From: Oryza sativa Japonica Group
Lineage: Eukaryota > Streptophyta > Magnoliopsida > Poales > Poaceae
Assembly (NCBI RefSeq): GCF_034140825.1
Contig: NC_089038.1
Span: forward strand, 20,759,501-20,823,500
Length of the DNA stretch: 64,000 nucleotides
Direction: 5' to 3'
Shown here: positions 46,809 to 61,606 of the stretch, piece after piece
Numbering within the stretch: the first letter of the stretch is position 1
Layout: each line of letters starts with the position of its first letter
Position numbers and translations under genes: made by a program
The notes under the pieces: model-generated
What the model was told of the DNA's origin: nothing
The model's database searches: none
What the model saw: only the letters and a program-made list of their open reading frames with translations

Positions 46809-49800
46809 ATGGGAGTTCTTGGTAGTAGGGTCGCTTGGGCATGGCTGGTCCAGCTGCTGCTGCTCCAGCAGCTCGCCGGAGCGTCGCACGTCGTCTACGA
46901 CGACCTCGAGCTGCAGGCGGCTGCTACCACAGCGGACGGCGTGCCGCCGTCCATCGTCGACTCTGAGCTCCGGACTGGGTATCACTTCCAGCCACCCAAG
47001 AACTGGATCAATGGTAATGTGAACTAACTGAAATGTTGCCAACTTGCCATTGTTCATGCCAGAACGCCGGTCAGGCCGTATGATTTGCAGGTCATAGGGC
47101 ACCACTTGTGGTTGTGGATACTGGATAGATGAGCAAAGGGAACAGAGTGCTCTGTTCTTGAGAATTGAGACGCAGAATCGTGCAGAGTAACTAGTACAGT
47201 TTTGACGACGTTGTTGTGTAGAACATCACCTGAACTAAATGGCTCAACTTGAGTAATTTATAGTCAGAGTTGAAAATATTGACATCATAGTCATATCAAA
47301 TGTTTGGCACACAACATAAATTACGGACAGTACACTAAGGCATCAGTTTTTATGTCCATTTTGTCGGGTCAGCTAGTAGAGTCAACGTTAGCACCCACGC
47401 GGTCACGCTGAAAGAAGTAGCTTCAGAAGCATCTCACAGTAAACTACTGAGAGTTTGCCATCTCTTTTTCATGAAGCTCACACTTAGTCCCTTCGAACTG
47501 TTAACAGATGTACTACCTTGTTCTACTTTTCTTGCTAATGATTCTTGTGACAAGGCTTAGTCCTAACCGGCAATTTTCTTGTGCAATTATTTGGTGGGGG
47601 TGTGCTCTGCTCTACACTGTGATTGCTGCTGCGTCATCAACATTGGAAACCCGCAGATCCGAACGGTACGTCGTTTTCCCACCCTTTATAATATATCCTG
47701 TCACGAATCTCTGTCTACTAGTAGTAGTAGTAGTAGTACTAGAACTTTTATGCCTTGCAACTTGCAATTTCGTTGTACGGGAGAGGACTGTAGTTAGTGA
47801 CGCCTTTCATGGTAGGATTAAAGGTTCAAAGCACATTTTAGCACGAAAATGGTAGGCGCACTGGGACTCCACATGCAGGCTTGCTTGTCGACCGTGGGGT
47901 ACCTAGCCCCTACCACGGCTGATGACCACAAAGTTCAGAAAATCTTAACTTCCTCTCAGAAAGGGAATTAGCCAAAAGTTCACCTTTTTCTCGTACGAAA
48001 TGAAGCATCTATAGTTCTATAATTAATCGTGAGCAGTGTAGAGAAAAATGCAATGTACACGCGCGATTAAACTGAAATGGTAATTGATTTCAATGTACTA
48101 CTAAGACTGAAGATCATTTCTTGATTTGGTGAAACTGAACGGGTGCATGCAGCGCCGATGTACTACAAGGGGTGGTACCATCTGTTCTACCAGTACAACC
48201 CCAAGGGCGCCGTGTGGGGGAACATCGTGTGGGCGCACTCAGTGTCACGTGACCTCATCAACTGGGTGGCGCTCAAGCCGGCCATCGAGCCCAGCATCAG
48301 GGCCGACAAGTACGGCTGCTGGTCGGGGTCGGCGACGATGATGGCCGACGGGACGCCGGTGATCATGTACACCGGCGTCAACCGCCCCGACGTCAACTAC
48401 CAGGTGCAGAACGTGGCGCTGCCGAGGAACGGGTCGGACCCGCTGCTGCGCGAGTGGGTGAAGCCCGGCCACAACCCGGTGATCGTGCCCGAGGGCGGCA
48501 TCAACGCGACGCAGTTCCGCGACCCGACCACCGCGTGGCGCGGGGCCGACGGCCACTGGCGGCTGCTCGTCGGCAGCCTCGCGGGGCAGTCCCGCGGCGT
48601 GGCGTACGTGTACCGGAGCAGGGACTTCCGGCGGTGGACGCGCGCGGCGCAGCCGCTGCACTCGGCGCCCACGGGGATGTGGGAGTGCCCGGACTTCTAC
48701 CCGGTCACCGCGGACGGCCGCCGCGAGGGCGTCGACACCTCGTCCGCCGTCGTCGACGCCGCCGCCTCGGCGCGCGTCAAGTACGTGCTCAAGAACAGCC
48801 TCGACCTGCGCCGGTACGACTACTACACCGTCGGAACGTACGACCGGAAGGCCGAGCGGTACGTGCCGGACGACCCCGCCGGCGACGAGCACCACATCCG
48901 CTACGACTACGGCAACTTCTACGCCTCCAAGACGTTCTACGACCCGGCGAAGCGCCGCCGCATCCTCTGGGGATGGGCCAACGAGTCCGACACCGCCGCC
49001 GACGACGTGGCCAAGGGCTGGGCCGGAATCCAGGTAATTAACCGCACGTCCTGACTGCATACGTGCATGCCATTTACGTGTCCACCATGCATGCTGCCAT
49101 CTTCAGATAGTCAATATCACCATATACTCCCTCCGTTCTAAAATGTTTAACACCATTGACTTTTTAGCACATGTTTGACCGTTCGTCTTATTAAAAAAAT
49201 ATGAAATATATAAAACTATATGTATACATAAAAGTATATTTAACAATGAATCAAATGATATGAAAAGAACAAATAATTACTTAAATTTTTTGAATAAGAC
49301 GAATGGTGTCAAGTATTTTGAAAAAAGAGAGTATATCTTAAAAGTCAAATGGAACAACACTAGCAGCTCAATTTTGCTGGTAATCTTTGATTGAATCGTG
49401 TGTTTGTGATGTGATGTTTTAGGCGATTCCGAGGAAAGTGTGGCTGGACCCAAGTGGGAAGCAACTGTTGCAGTGGCCAATCGAGGAGGTCGAGAGGCTG
49501 AGAGGGAAGTGGCCGGTCATTCTCAAGGACAGGGTGGTCAAGCCAGGGGAACACGTCGAGGTGACCGGGCTACAAACTGCACAGGTATTCCTTTTTGCAT
49601 CTGTAATTCTGTAAAACTATTTTTTTTACCCCAAAAGGGCATTCGAATAAAACTGCTCACACATCCATGGTTCTGTGCATGACAGTAGTAATTATTAATA
49701 AGTTATCCTGTTTGTTTTGCTGTGTCCTGGACCGATCTTTATCTTATCTGGCACGCCTGAAGTTGTGTCCAGTGTGCAGTGCCCACTGAACACCACCTAC

Positions 49801-51269
49801 TACGTGTGCCGTGTCGCTTTCTTCTCGTCCCCTTTTACCATCTCCTGCACACTTTGCTCGTACTTAACTGATCTCACTGATTCTCTCGTCATCCGCGCAT
49901 GTCACGTACAACTTCCAGGTTGCAGCGTGATTAGTGCACATATCACTAAGACACTAAACAACATAATTAGAGAGATAGTTAAGGAGCTCAATTAATGTGC
50001 TTTGTTGGTGACGTACGTGAGTAGGAGCTGTGATCTCTGATAGCAAGTTTAATAGTATAGCTAACTACTGGCTCTAAATTATCTATAGTCAATCTAATAA
50101 TAAATTCATATAATAGTTACCTATAAACATATACTAAATAATTAATACATGGTTCCACATGTCATACACATATGCATCTTAAAGTCCGTACTATAATTTG
50201 CTGTAAATCTATAGCTTGTTGTTTTTCTCTCTCCTCTTTTATCTCCTCGATCGAAATGTGTTTATAGCTGGCTTATAGTGTGCTATTGTCCCTGGTCTGA
50301 TGAAGTGATCATGCATTCTGTTTGGTGGGGTGCAGGCTGACGTGGAGGTGAGCTTCGAGGTGGGGAGCCTGGAGGCGGCGGAGCGGCTGGACCCGGCGAT
50401 GGCGTACGACGCGCAGCGGCTGTGCAGCGCGCGGGGCGCCGACGCGAGGGGCGGCGTGGGGCCGTTCGGCCTGTGGGTGCTCGCGTCCGCGGGGCTGGAG
50501 GAGAAGACCGCCGTGTTCTTCAGGGTGTTCAGGCCGGCGGCGCGCGGCGGCGGCGCCGGCAAGCCCGTCGTGCTCATGTGCACCGACCCCACCAAGTACG
50601 TGCGGCTTTTGCACTTTATCGGTGATTGATCGCACTACACAATAAACAAAATATTGCCTTGACTCCGTTTACTGATTTTTTGGTATGGTGCGTATGCGTG
50701 CAGGTCATCGCGCAACCCGAACATGTACCAGCCGACGTTTGCAGGGTTCGTTGACACGGACATCACCAACGGGAAGATATCTCTGAGGAGCCTGGTACGT
50801 AATAGGACCAAATTATCGGGAAAAAAGGAAAATGTTGCATGACGGTATCCCGTTCGGATAAAATTATACCTCTTAAATATTGTCCGATACCTAATAAATA
50901 TTAATTGGCTAATAAACTATTTGAATGGGATGATATCTTTGAGGTATCGTCTGATACCTATCTGATAGGTACCTCATAGGTATCACCTCGTCCGAACGGG
51001 TTACTGTTTTATAACATTCATCTGGAAAAGGTTCATAAATTGTAGAATATGTTTTGATATCTTGTGTCTCTCTTGTGCAGATCGACAGGTCGGTTGTTGA
51101 GAGCTTCGGGGCTGGAGGAAAGGCGTGCATCCTGTCGAGGGTGTACCCGTCGCTGGCCATCGGCAAGAACGCGCGCCTTTACGTTTTCAATAACGGGAAG
51201 GCGGAGATCAAGGTGTCGCAGCTCACCGCGTGGGAGATGAAGAAGCCGGTCATGATGAATGGAGCCTAA
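46809..51269 (+). CDS. GIF1/CIN2: Cell-wall invertase isoenzyme 2, GRAIN INCOMPLETE FILLING 1
   Basis: GH32 cell-wall invertase; in rice GIF1 unloads sucrose in the vascular tissue of developing grain. Seven exons: 46809-47013, 47657-47665, 48153-49033, 49423-49584, 50336-50595, 50704-50794 and 51081-51269 (598 aa, the known CIN2 length). Signal peptide [18 protein letters not shown]. The 9-nt mini-exon ATCCGAACG supplies Asp-Pro-Asn; the box reads WINDPNAP, with Ala where CIN3 has Gly. [25 protein letters not shown] and SVVESFG are intact. Introns are longer than in CIN3: introns 1 and 2 flank the mini-exon at 643 and 487 bp, intron 3 has a Stowaway and intron 4 another MITE. Same strand and exon pattern as CIN3, so a tandem duplicate pair. 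Confidence 0.97.
47657..47665 (+). other. GIF1/CIN2: 9-nt mini-exon of GIF1/CIN2
   Basis: ATCCGAACG between GCAG and GTACGT, identical to the CIN3 mini-exon although the surrounding introns are unrelated in length. Encodes the Asp-Pro-Asn core containing the catalytic nucleophile. Confidence 0.95.
47716..47742. repeat. Short AGT/TAG microsatellite in GIF1 intron 2
   Basis: A run of about seven TAG units, 50 bp downstream of the mini-exon. Possibly length-variable; no function seen. Confidence 0.8.
49127..49331. mobile_element. Stowaway MITE in GIF1 intron 3
   Basis: CTCCCTCCGTTCTAAAATGT at left, inverse and somewhat eroded at right (AGTATTTTGAAAAAAGAGAG), TA flanks. The CIN3 intron at the same place lacks it, so insertion came after the duplication. 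Confidence 0.75.
50039..50292. mobile_element. MITE-like element in GIF1 intron 4
   Basis: Runs from GATAGCAAGTTTAATAGTAT to GTGTGCTATTGTCCCTG with imperfect inverted ends (AATAGTATAGC against GCTTATAG). This text is familiar to me as a frequent rice MITE; superfamily uncertain. It occupies about a third of the intron and ends about 45 bp from the next exon. Confidence 0.55.
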
Positions 51270-52704
51270 ACAATATTTGAAATTGAGAGAGATAGATGCA
51301 ATGCATGATGAGAACTACCTTCAGTAGCTAGCTAGATTTTTGAGTTTCAGCGGAAAAGAAAAAACTGATTGCCCTTAATTATGTGCTAAATCATGCCCCC
51401 TTGTGTAAAATGGTTTCAGTCACACGTGTCGTATGCATATGTACCAAGGGGACAGTTTGAATGCATGGATGCCATTAGGACTAATAAAGATTGATGCTAG
51501 TATAACCCATGAGTGCGCACTGGTGTTAGATGCACTCCGGTTGCTTTATTTGTCTTAAGATATCATCTTTCAATGCATAGACCAGACCACTGATATACCA
51601 GAATATCTGAATTTTTTTTATGTGTAAGTGTAATCACTGGATTTGTCCCAAAAACCTAATTGCATTTTCAAAATTTCTTTCTGGATAACGACTTAATAGT
51701 TTCTAGAAATTTGCAATTACGAAAGAAAAATAATTGTCAAATGTGTGTACAATCATCCTGATAGGCTCCCCCCCCCATATGAGCGGAACCAGTTGAGTTG
51801 ACGAACGAAATTACGGTTAGTGCGGGGGGAAATGGAAAAAGTTTATGTACCAGGAAACACTGTGAACCGAACATATAAATCCCCCAACTTTACAAGATCG
51901 TTCATTCACTGCTAAAATAGTTTTGCAATGTGTTTTTTTATTTAATTTGCATATAGATTGGACAAGCTTGACTATGTGACATACACATTGGACATGTGTG
52001 TGTCAAAATCTCTACTTATTATTTTCCCACTTGTTCTTTCTCACCTACAAATAAATACTAATATAATACTCGTATGATCTTACTGTAGAGCATAAATTAA
52101 GGACCAAGGATTGACAATGTGTAAATGTGTTATGTTAGTTATTTAAAACCATTCATTTAAACATCCAAATACGCACCATCACTGTCTACATCAATGTAGG
52201 GGTAATATAATCAGTATTTCAAATTTTAAAGGGTAAGATGTTCGGTTTTAAAATTTGTGGTGTTAAAAGGACTTTCATTCAAAGATTAAGGGGGTATATA
52301 GACTGTTTGAAAATACACACAGAGATAAATTTATCATCGATCACTGGCAAGTTCCATCAAAGGACTCTAGTTCTTTTTCTCAAAAGGTGAACATGAGATC
52401 ACCTGACTGCAACATAGTTAGGTATATGGGCTATTGTGCGACTGAAAGTTAACAACCATACCAAAAGATCAGGGCAAGGTAAGATATGAGATTAGATAAC
52501 GTTCTTTCAATAAGGAAAAAAAGATGTCATTTGATCAGACATCTATCTTGTGAAAGCCAACGGTTTTTTTTAAAAAAAATGGCCAGCGCGTGAAGTGCAA
52601 TACAAATGGCAACATACAGTTCGTGGTTGTGAGGGCTGAACTAATCTCGGAGTGGATTACTTTTCTTTTGAAAAAAGTACATTGGGACGCACATATTAAT
52701 TCAG
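51270..52704. other. 3' flank of GIF1/CIN2 and AT-rich intergenic DNA
   Basis: The first few hundred bases should be the 3' UTR. No further genes or clear element ends seen. Confidence 0.45.
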
Positions 52705-52706
52705 TA

Positions 52707-52932
52707 TTTTCTCTGTTTAATATTATAAGTTGCTTTGATTTTTTTTCTATTGGTCTAATCAAGTTTTAAAAGTCATGTAGCAACTGATCCCTATAACACC
52801 AAATTAGTTCAATTAACTAAATAAATATTGAATACATTTTTATAGTGTTTGTTTCGTGTTAAGAATGGTACTATTTTTTATAAGCTTAGAAAAAGTCAAA
52901 AGCGTCTTATTTATAATATGAAATGGATGGAG
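52707..52932. mobile_element. Eroded Stowaway MITE
   Basis: TTTTCTCTGTTTAATATTAT and inverse ATAATATGAAATGGATGGAG, TA on both sides. Several mismatches suggest greater age than the other copies. Confidence 0.6.
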
Positions 52933-52978
52933 TAGTTTATAATCAACACTAACTGGTAACCAGCCATCATACTATATA

Positions 52979-53192
52979 TTCTTTCCATCCAAAAATATAG
53001 GCACAAATATATTTGAAAAGGTCTTCTAACTTTTAACTGATACATTTAGTCCCATTCATATGGCTTATATAGTTATTTATAATGGACATGTTATTCATAA
53101 TATACTGTGAAATTAATTAATGATCAAAGCTCCATGTTGAAGTCTTGAAGACCATGTAAGAAAACTTATATGCATTCTTTTTATGGAGGGAG
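52979..53192. mobile_element. Eroded Stowaway MITE
   Basis: TTCTTTCCATCCAAAAATAT at the left and TTCTTTTTATGGAGGGAG at the right, TA flanks. It follows the previous Stowaway by under 50 bp. Confidence 0.55.
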
Positions 53193-55125
53193 TAATCAGT
53201 ATTGCCTACAAGTCAGCTTCTCTCGAAGTGGATTACTAGCGAGGCCACAAAACTTTAAAAAGAGAACATCGCAATAAACAGTCCAATGGTGGGTTGTGGA
53301 TCTGTCTTCCATGAACACTGAGTACGACCAAGATATATTATTTATCTAAAAATAGAGGCCTTTACGGTCTTGCTCGATCTATATTAATTCCACAAGCTCG
53401 GTCCATGCATATACTCTAGTTTCATCACCTGTTATATATGGCTGTCCCTAACTGACCACTCTGTCAAAAAAAAAGAAGTACACACATCGTCGTGCAAGTG
53501 TCCGGTTACGTGCAGTTCATTCATTACATTTGCCTTATGTGCAAGATTTTAATTAAGTGTACATGCAGTGCTAGTTTTTACACAACTAATCTGTATCACT
53601 ATACCGAGACTTGGGAGGAGCTGCAGTATTGTTGTCATTGTTCGGCACATACATGCATACTGGGCAAAAATTAAGCAAGTATACAATGTTGGAAGCAACA
53701 TGCATGAACACACAATCTGTGTGTTAGTACGTAGCTGGACATCACTGAACTTCCTTTCTCCATCCACTGTAGTACAATATACAACAACTTGAGGTATAAT
53801 TGACGGAAACTGCACATGCATGCTCGACCGATCTCATCTCATGACCGGCACAGATCGATCATAGCATCTGACAGAGCCATATCACATCCGAGGCCCACTA
53901 GAGTGCATGCACATACACACCCGCAGAAATAATTCGGTAGGCTGATGCGATCGATCTGCTCGTGTTCAGCGTATATGCAAGAGAGTGAGACAAGTTCACC
54001 ATAGTCTGGTCCTGTGTGTGGCCACAGTACAGGCCACTAGCACGCGGTGATGCAAGCTGAGAGCCTGAGTGCACACTATCCATTGACCATTTTTGGTCGA
54101 TCAGATTGCCGGCCGGGAGAGGTGGGAACCCCGGGCAGTGGAGGGTTGCAGGCCGAGGGGACACACACCGGATCAAGCAAATGTACCACTCGGTAGCTGA
54201 TTCGTTGATGAGTCATGGTCTACGCAGCGGCAGCAGCAGGAGCAGACGGCCACTTGCGTCGCTGCAGGCAGCAGGCTCCGGCGGGCGACGGAGATCGCGC
54301 AAGTGCAATGATGAGTCGTCGGCCGAGGAAATATGCAGACGCCTAGTGCGATTGGTGCGACGATGCATCGCAAATTTAGGAGAAATTATGCAATAGAAAA
54401 ATCATGTATTACAATGCAAATCTAGAAACTACCCTAAAATATAAAAATGAATACATGATATTTGTTCACCTCATCACGAGTAAAATTTTATCAGGCGTTT
54501 ATTTTTTATCTTGCTGTAACTAGAAACTACCGTAGAATGTAAAAATGGACGCTTGAGATTTATCCACGTTCACAAATATAACTTTAGTCAGAAATTCATT
54601 TTTCATAGTTTTTAGATTTTCACATACTATTGTATGGTTTGTACTACGTAATTTTTTCCACCTTTGCATCGTTTCAAGTAGCGGGCATTCGCAGAATCGC
54701 AGGGAAGTGAAAGGAGGGACGGCTTGCCGGTTTGCAAAGAGATCGTGTGGCTTCCAGCTCAAAGGTGACACTGTAGATAGGTAGGTGGTGGTGAAACAAA
54801 TGTGGAGGCGATGATTCGAATGATTCGGTAGCCGTTTCAGGCTTTCAGCACGGCGAGGTAGTGGCCGGCGATGGTGATTGGTCATCGGTGCTGTGGGTGC
54901 GTGGTGCTGCCCTTCTGCTTTGCAACTGCCTGGTTCAAAGGGAGGCAAATCCGCAAAGGGTTGGCACGATGCGTGCAATGCCTCGCTGGAACCGCATGCT
55001 CGTGGTGATGCCATGGGCAACGGCTATCTCCCTCCATTCCTTCTTCCTTTCGTCGTGTAATATACAACTATAATTTCAGAGTTTGACAATATCCGGTGGT
55101 CTGTCATGAGAGTATGTATTGTCAT
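53193..55125. other. Gene-poor intergenic DNA
   Basis: Short GC-richer islands near 54100-54360 and 54840-55030 have brief open frames on both strands but no recognisable domain or splice structure. A stretch around 54415-54550 is duplicated in diverged form (CTAGAAACTACCCTAAAAT and CTAGAAACTACCGTAGAAT). Confidence 0.4.
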
Positions 55126-55137
55126 ATACACGTAGGA

Positions 55138-56585
55138 CGTGTTTGGTTGCCTGCACATGGGTTTGCTCGCACCCGCTGGTGCAAGGAGCACGTGTTTGGT
55201 ATCCCGCACGGCCTCCTAGGCCTGGTTCCACTCGTGCAAATCTCCCTTCCCAGCTAGGCCCAAGGGAAACGCTCGATTTAAGCTTCGCTCGCCATCCTGG
55301 CTGAATGCGTGCAGATGCGGGCACGCGCGGGTGCAGGCGGGGATGCGCGGTCCGCGCGGATGCATGAGGTAGGGGTATTGAGATTCTTTACAGTTGAATG
55401 CATAATGCCTTTGTCACTTACATGTGGACTTAGAGATTATTGGACCCACATGTCAATGTCAAAGTCACGTGACTTTGACTGCAGAGGATCCTGATCCGAG
55501 GCAGGGGGGTTGAAGCATTCACTCACCTCCTACTCACATTTAGTCCTCGAGGCCACTGGGTTCACCATCATCTCCATCGTCATCGCCATCACCACCTCAG
55601 GGAGCTGCTTGCCTGGTGGAGCCTCTCACCACTGCTTGGCGTCATCATGTCGGCCCCAAACTCCGCCGCCAGATCCAGTAGTTGGTTGTGTTAGCCGGAT
55701 CTGGACGCTCGAGCAGCGTTGTTGTCATCGCCGGCTTCATATTTCTCCTATCCTCGCCATCTTCCTTGCGTCTGTCCTTCCTAATCCGGCTTGCCGGAGC
55801 ACCGGATGACTGGATCTGGTAGGGTGAGTGTCGATTCGAGGAGAGGGGCAGCAACCTGCGTAGCATCGGATGATCAGATCTTGGCGTGGCTAGGGACGCG
55901 AGCACTGAGCGGTGCGGCGGTGGAGGGGAATTACAGAGCGGACCACACTGAGTAGTTGGCTGGCGATGAGATCTACGGGATACTTTTCTCCTTTCCTTGT
56001 TTCTTTTCTCACTTAATTGGTCAGCAATAGGGGATATTTTTCTCCTTCACTTAATTGGTCAGCAATAGTGTGAGGATCAATTCACCAATTCATTTTCCTT
56101 ATTTGCATATTCACCGATTCTTTTCCTTATTTGCGTATTCAACAGATACAAATAGAACAAATTTTCTTATATATTAAACGGTTAGATATTTATTTCATAA
56201 ATTGCATTAGGGTAATCTCACCCAAAAAATAGGAGGTAACCAAACTTAGCCTTCATGCATCCAACCAAATAAAATCTCTATCATACTGTATCTCCTGTGC
56301 AACCAACCAAACAAAATCTCCTGCTAACCAGGCTGATCCAATACGAACAACCAAACACCCACATGTGTATCCTCTTGAGATGGACAAACACATCCAAAAT
56401 CTCCTGCTAACCAGGCTGATCCAATACGAACAACCAAACACCCACATGTGTATCCTCTTGAGATGGACAAACACATCCTGGATGAGAGATGGGCCCCACA
56501 CGTGTATCCTCTTGAGCTGGACAAACACATCCTGGATGAGAAAGATGGGCCAGGTTAGAAGGATGCAAGCAACCAAACACACACC
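55138..56585. mobile_element. Possible DNA transposon with GTGTTTGGTTGC ends
   Basis: Left GTGTTTGGTTGCCTGCAC and right GATGCAAGCAACCAAACACA are inverse to each other. Inside are a GC-rich stretch (55300-55370), a CATCATCTCCATCGTCATCG-type region and a tandem repeat near the right end. No transposase frame was found. Class uncertain. Confidence 0.45.
56313..56540. repeat. Tandem repeat of an 83-bp unit plus partial units
   Basis: The unit begins AAAATCTCCTGCTAACCAGG at 56313 and restarts at 56396. Its second half (GTGTATCCTCTTGAG, then TGGACAAACACATCC) then appears again with a new spacer GGATGAGAGATGGGCCCC. The later copy has the same CTGGATGAGAAAGATGGGCC extension. Confidence 0.8.
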
Positions 56586-56640
56586 CGTATTGGACGCGTA
56601 GCAACAAAAAGAAAAAAAAAAGAAGCTTCCAAAAAAGATA

Positions 56641-56794
56641 CTTCCTCCGTTTCACAATGTAAGTCATTCTTGCATTTATCACATTCATATTGATGTTAAT
56701 GAATCTTGCATTTCCCATATTCATATTGATGTTAACATCATCAAGTATAAATGTGGGAAATACTAGAATAACTTAAATTGTAAAATGGAGGTAG
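56641..56794. mobile_element. Stowaway MITE
   Basis: CTTCCTCCGTTTCACAATGT inverse to AATTGTAAAATGGAGGTAG, TA flanks. The interior repeats TTCATATTGATGTTAA twice. Confidence 0.8.
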
Positions 56795-57282
56795 TACAGT
56801 TCTTCAGATTCTGCTGTTCAACCCTGTGCCTCAGCCAACATGGCGTACAAATTGAGGCGATACAAAACCATTCAGCCGATTCTCCTGATCAAAATATGCA
56901 GGTCGACTACGAAAACAGATTAGAAGATAATATTCTGAAGGTGACTGCAAAGCAACTTAGTGATTAGTGATTGAACCAAATTGAGCTAAGAACGGATTCA
57001 AGATATACAAAAATAGACTTAACGACGGGAACACGGACAGCAGGTCATATCACGGCAACAGCAACACAAAACACAATCTGATAAACATTAGTTGTGATAA
57101 CAGCAACCAAAATTTAGATAATCGGCTTTATAGGGGGAGGTCATTCATCTTCTAAAGAACATAACATAGCTCAAAATTTATAAATCCACATCCGATGCTA
57201 AGATCATAATAGAGTACAGAACAAGTTGCAAGGACAAGGATAGATAGCTTTGCTTTCCCCCCATAACAGGCACTACACGGAA

Positions 57283-60255
<2,973 letters not shown>

Positions 60256-60311
60256 GGCTGCGTCGTCTGTGCTCGCGGCGGCGGCGGCGGGGAGGAGGAG
60301 GAGAAGCAGGC

Positions 60312-60415
60312 TAGGGTTCGGAGGAGACCGGCAGGAGGTGTGAATGGCCGAGTGCGTGCACGCATATAAACCCTCGGGTGGGCTGCACTGGCCATAATGG
60401 CCGTTCTATTGGGCC
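60312..60415 (-). promoter_or_regulatory. RPS14 promoter elements: telo-box and site II motifs
   Basis: AACCCTA (60312-60318, minus strand) is a telo-box core. TGGGCT (60379-60384) and TGGGCC (60410-60415) on the plus strand are site II elements. The combination is well known for plant ribosomal protein genes. A TTTATATG at 60362-60369 (minus) could act as a weak TATA box. Motifs are seen; activity is inferred. Confidence 0.6.
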
Positions 60416-61524
60416 GAGTGTGAGGATTTCCCATGCGGGCCGCATATTGGGAGGAAGGGGCTTTTAACTAAAACTAAGAAAGCAAATAGTAGTCTAATTT
60501 GCCTCCCTATGGCCAAGTCTTGTTCGCATCTGTCAACCACAAAATCACAAAATTCAAAATGGAGGCTACCACAACTAATATATAAAACCAACCAGGTTAT
60601 CATCATTGATGGTTTGGATTGCCTTTTTTTGAATTATACATGACACTTTTTGTGGCACGTTAACATGGGATTTATTCGATATGGTGCTTACGGGCATTAT
60701 AGTAAAAAAAAGAAGTTGCTAAAGGTCCACTCGTCAGCACATTTTCCTTCCTCCCCTCTTCCCCCTTCCTTCCATCAATCACGGACAACACCATGAGCAT
60801 GACAGAGGAGGAGCTCTTAATCGCCATCAAGTGGAGCTCGAGGTGGAGAGAAGGGAGAGAGTGGGGAGCTCACGGTGACCGTTGTCACCTCTGACCTTGA
60901 ACCTCTGCTCCATCGTCGAGCCAACTCTGTCGTCGGCGGCTCTTTTTCCGGTGGTCGGCACCATCTTTCTCTCGTCTGCCGTTGCCACTAGTGCATCCAG
61001 CGGTGGAGGGGAAGAAGAGAAAAGAAGAAGGGAAGGGGGAAAAAGGGGAAGGAAAAGGGAAAAATTTTGCCATGTTATCTTCCAAGTGGCATGTCACTCA
61101 CGTGAGCAAGACTAGGTCAGAAGAGGATTTAAACTAGGATGATATAAGAATAAATCAAGTTTAGGGATCTCAATACGTAATTTGCAAATTCGTGGATATA
61201 GGTGAAACTTACTTACAAGTTTAAGGTCTGTCGGTATAATTTATTTATGATATAGACAATACTACTATTACAAGGGGTGCATCTTAATCCTATAAGTAAC
61301 TAGTGTATCAACAAGGCAGTATATACAAAACAAAAGGTTCCTTTCGTAGCAATATTAAGGCTCAAAATTGTGTAAATGTGTGATCACAACGGGAGATAAA
61401 AAAAAGTGCGAAAAAAAACACTCGTTGACAAACAATAAGAGAAAGTATAAAATAAAATAATGGGAGATAAAGTGAGAATAAAAAAATCAACACCTTTAAA
61501 AACAAGAGAAAGTAAAACAAAAAA

Positions 61525-61526
<2 letters not shown>
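60416..61526. other. Intergenic DNA between RPS14 and tRNA-Leu
   Basis: A CT-rich and then GC-rich stretch (60730-61070) with short frames and no recognised domain, in AT-rich flanks. It could be the inside of an unrecognised element. Confidence 0.35.
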
Positions 61527-61557
<31 letters not shown>

Positions 61558-61558
61558 A

Positions 61559-61606
<48 letters not shown>
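61527..61606 (-). tRNA. tRNA-Leu(UAG)
   Basis: On the minus strand an 80-nt class II tRNA. The acceptor is GACAGTT/AGCTGTC with discriminator A; the A box is TGGCCGAGTGGTCTAAGG. The anticodon stem CCAGA/TCTGG has loop TTTAGGC (anticodon TAG), then the long variable arm typical of Leu and the B box GGTTCAAATCC. No intron. A run of six T follows on the minus strand as a terminator. Confidence 0.97.

Noticed and set aside
54106-54396. 96-codon plus frame in the gene-poor region
   Set aside because: Low complexity, no homology I can see, and no neighbouring exon.
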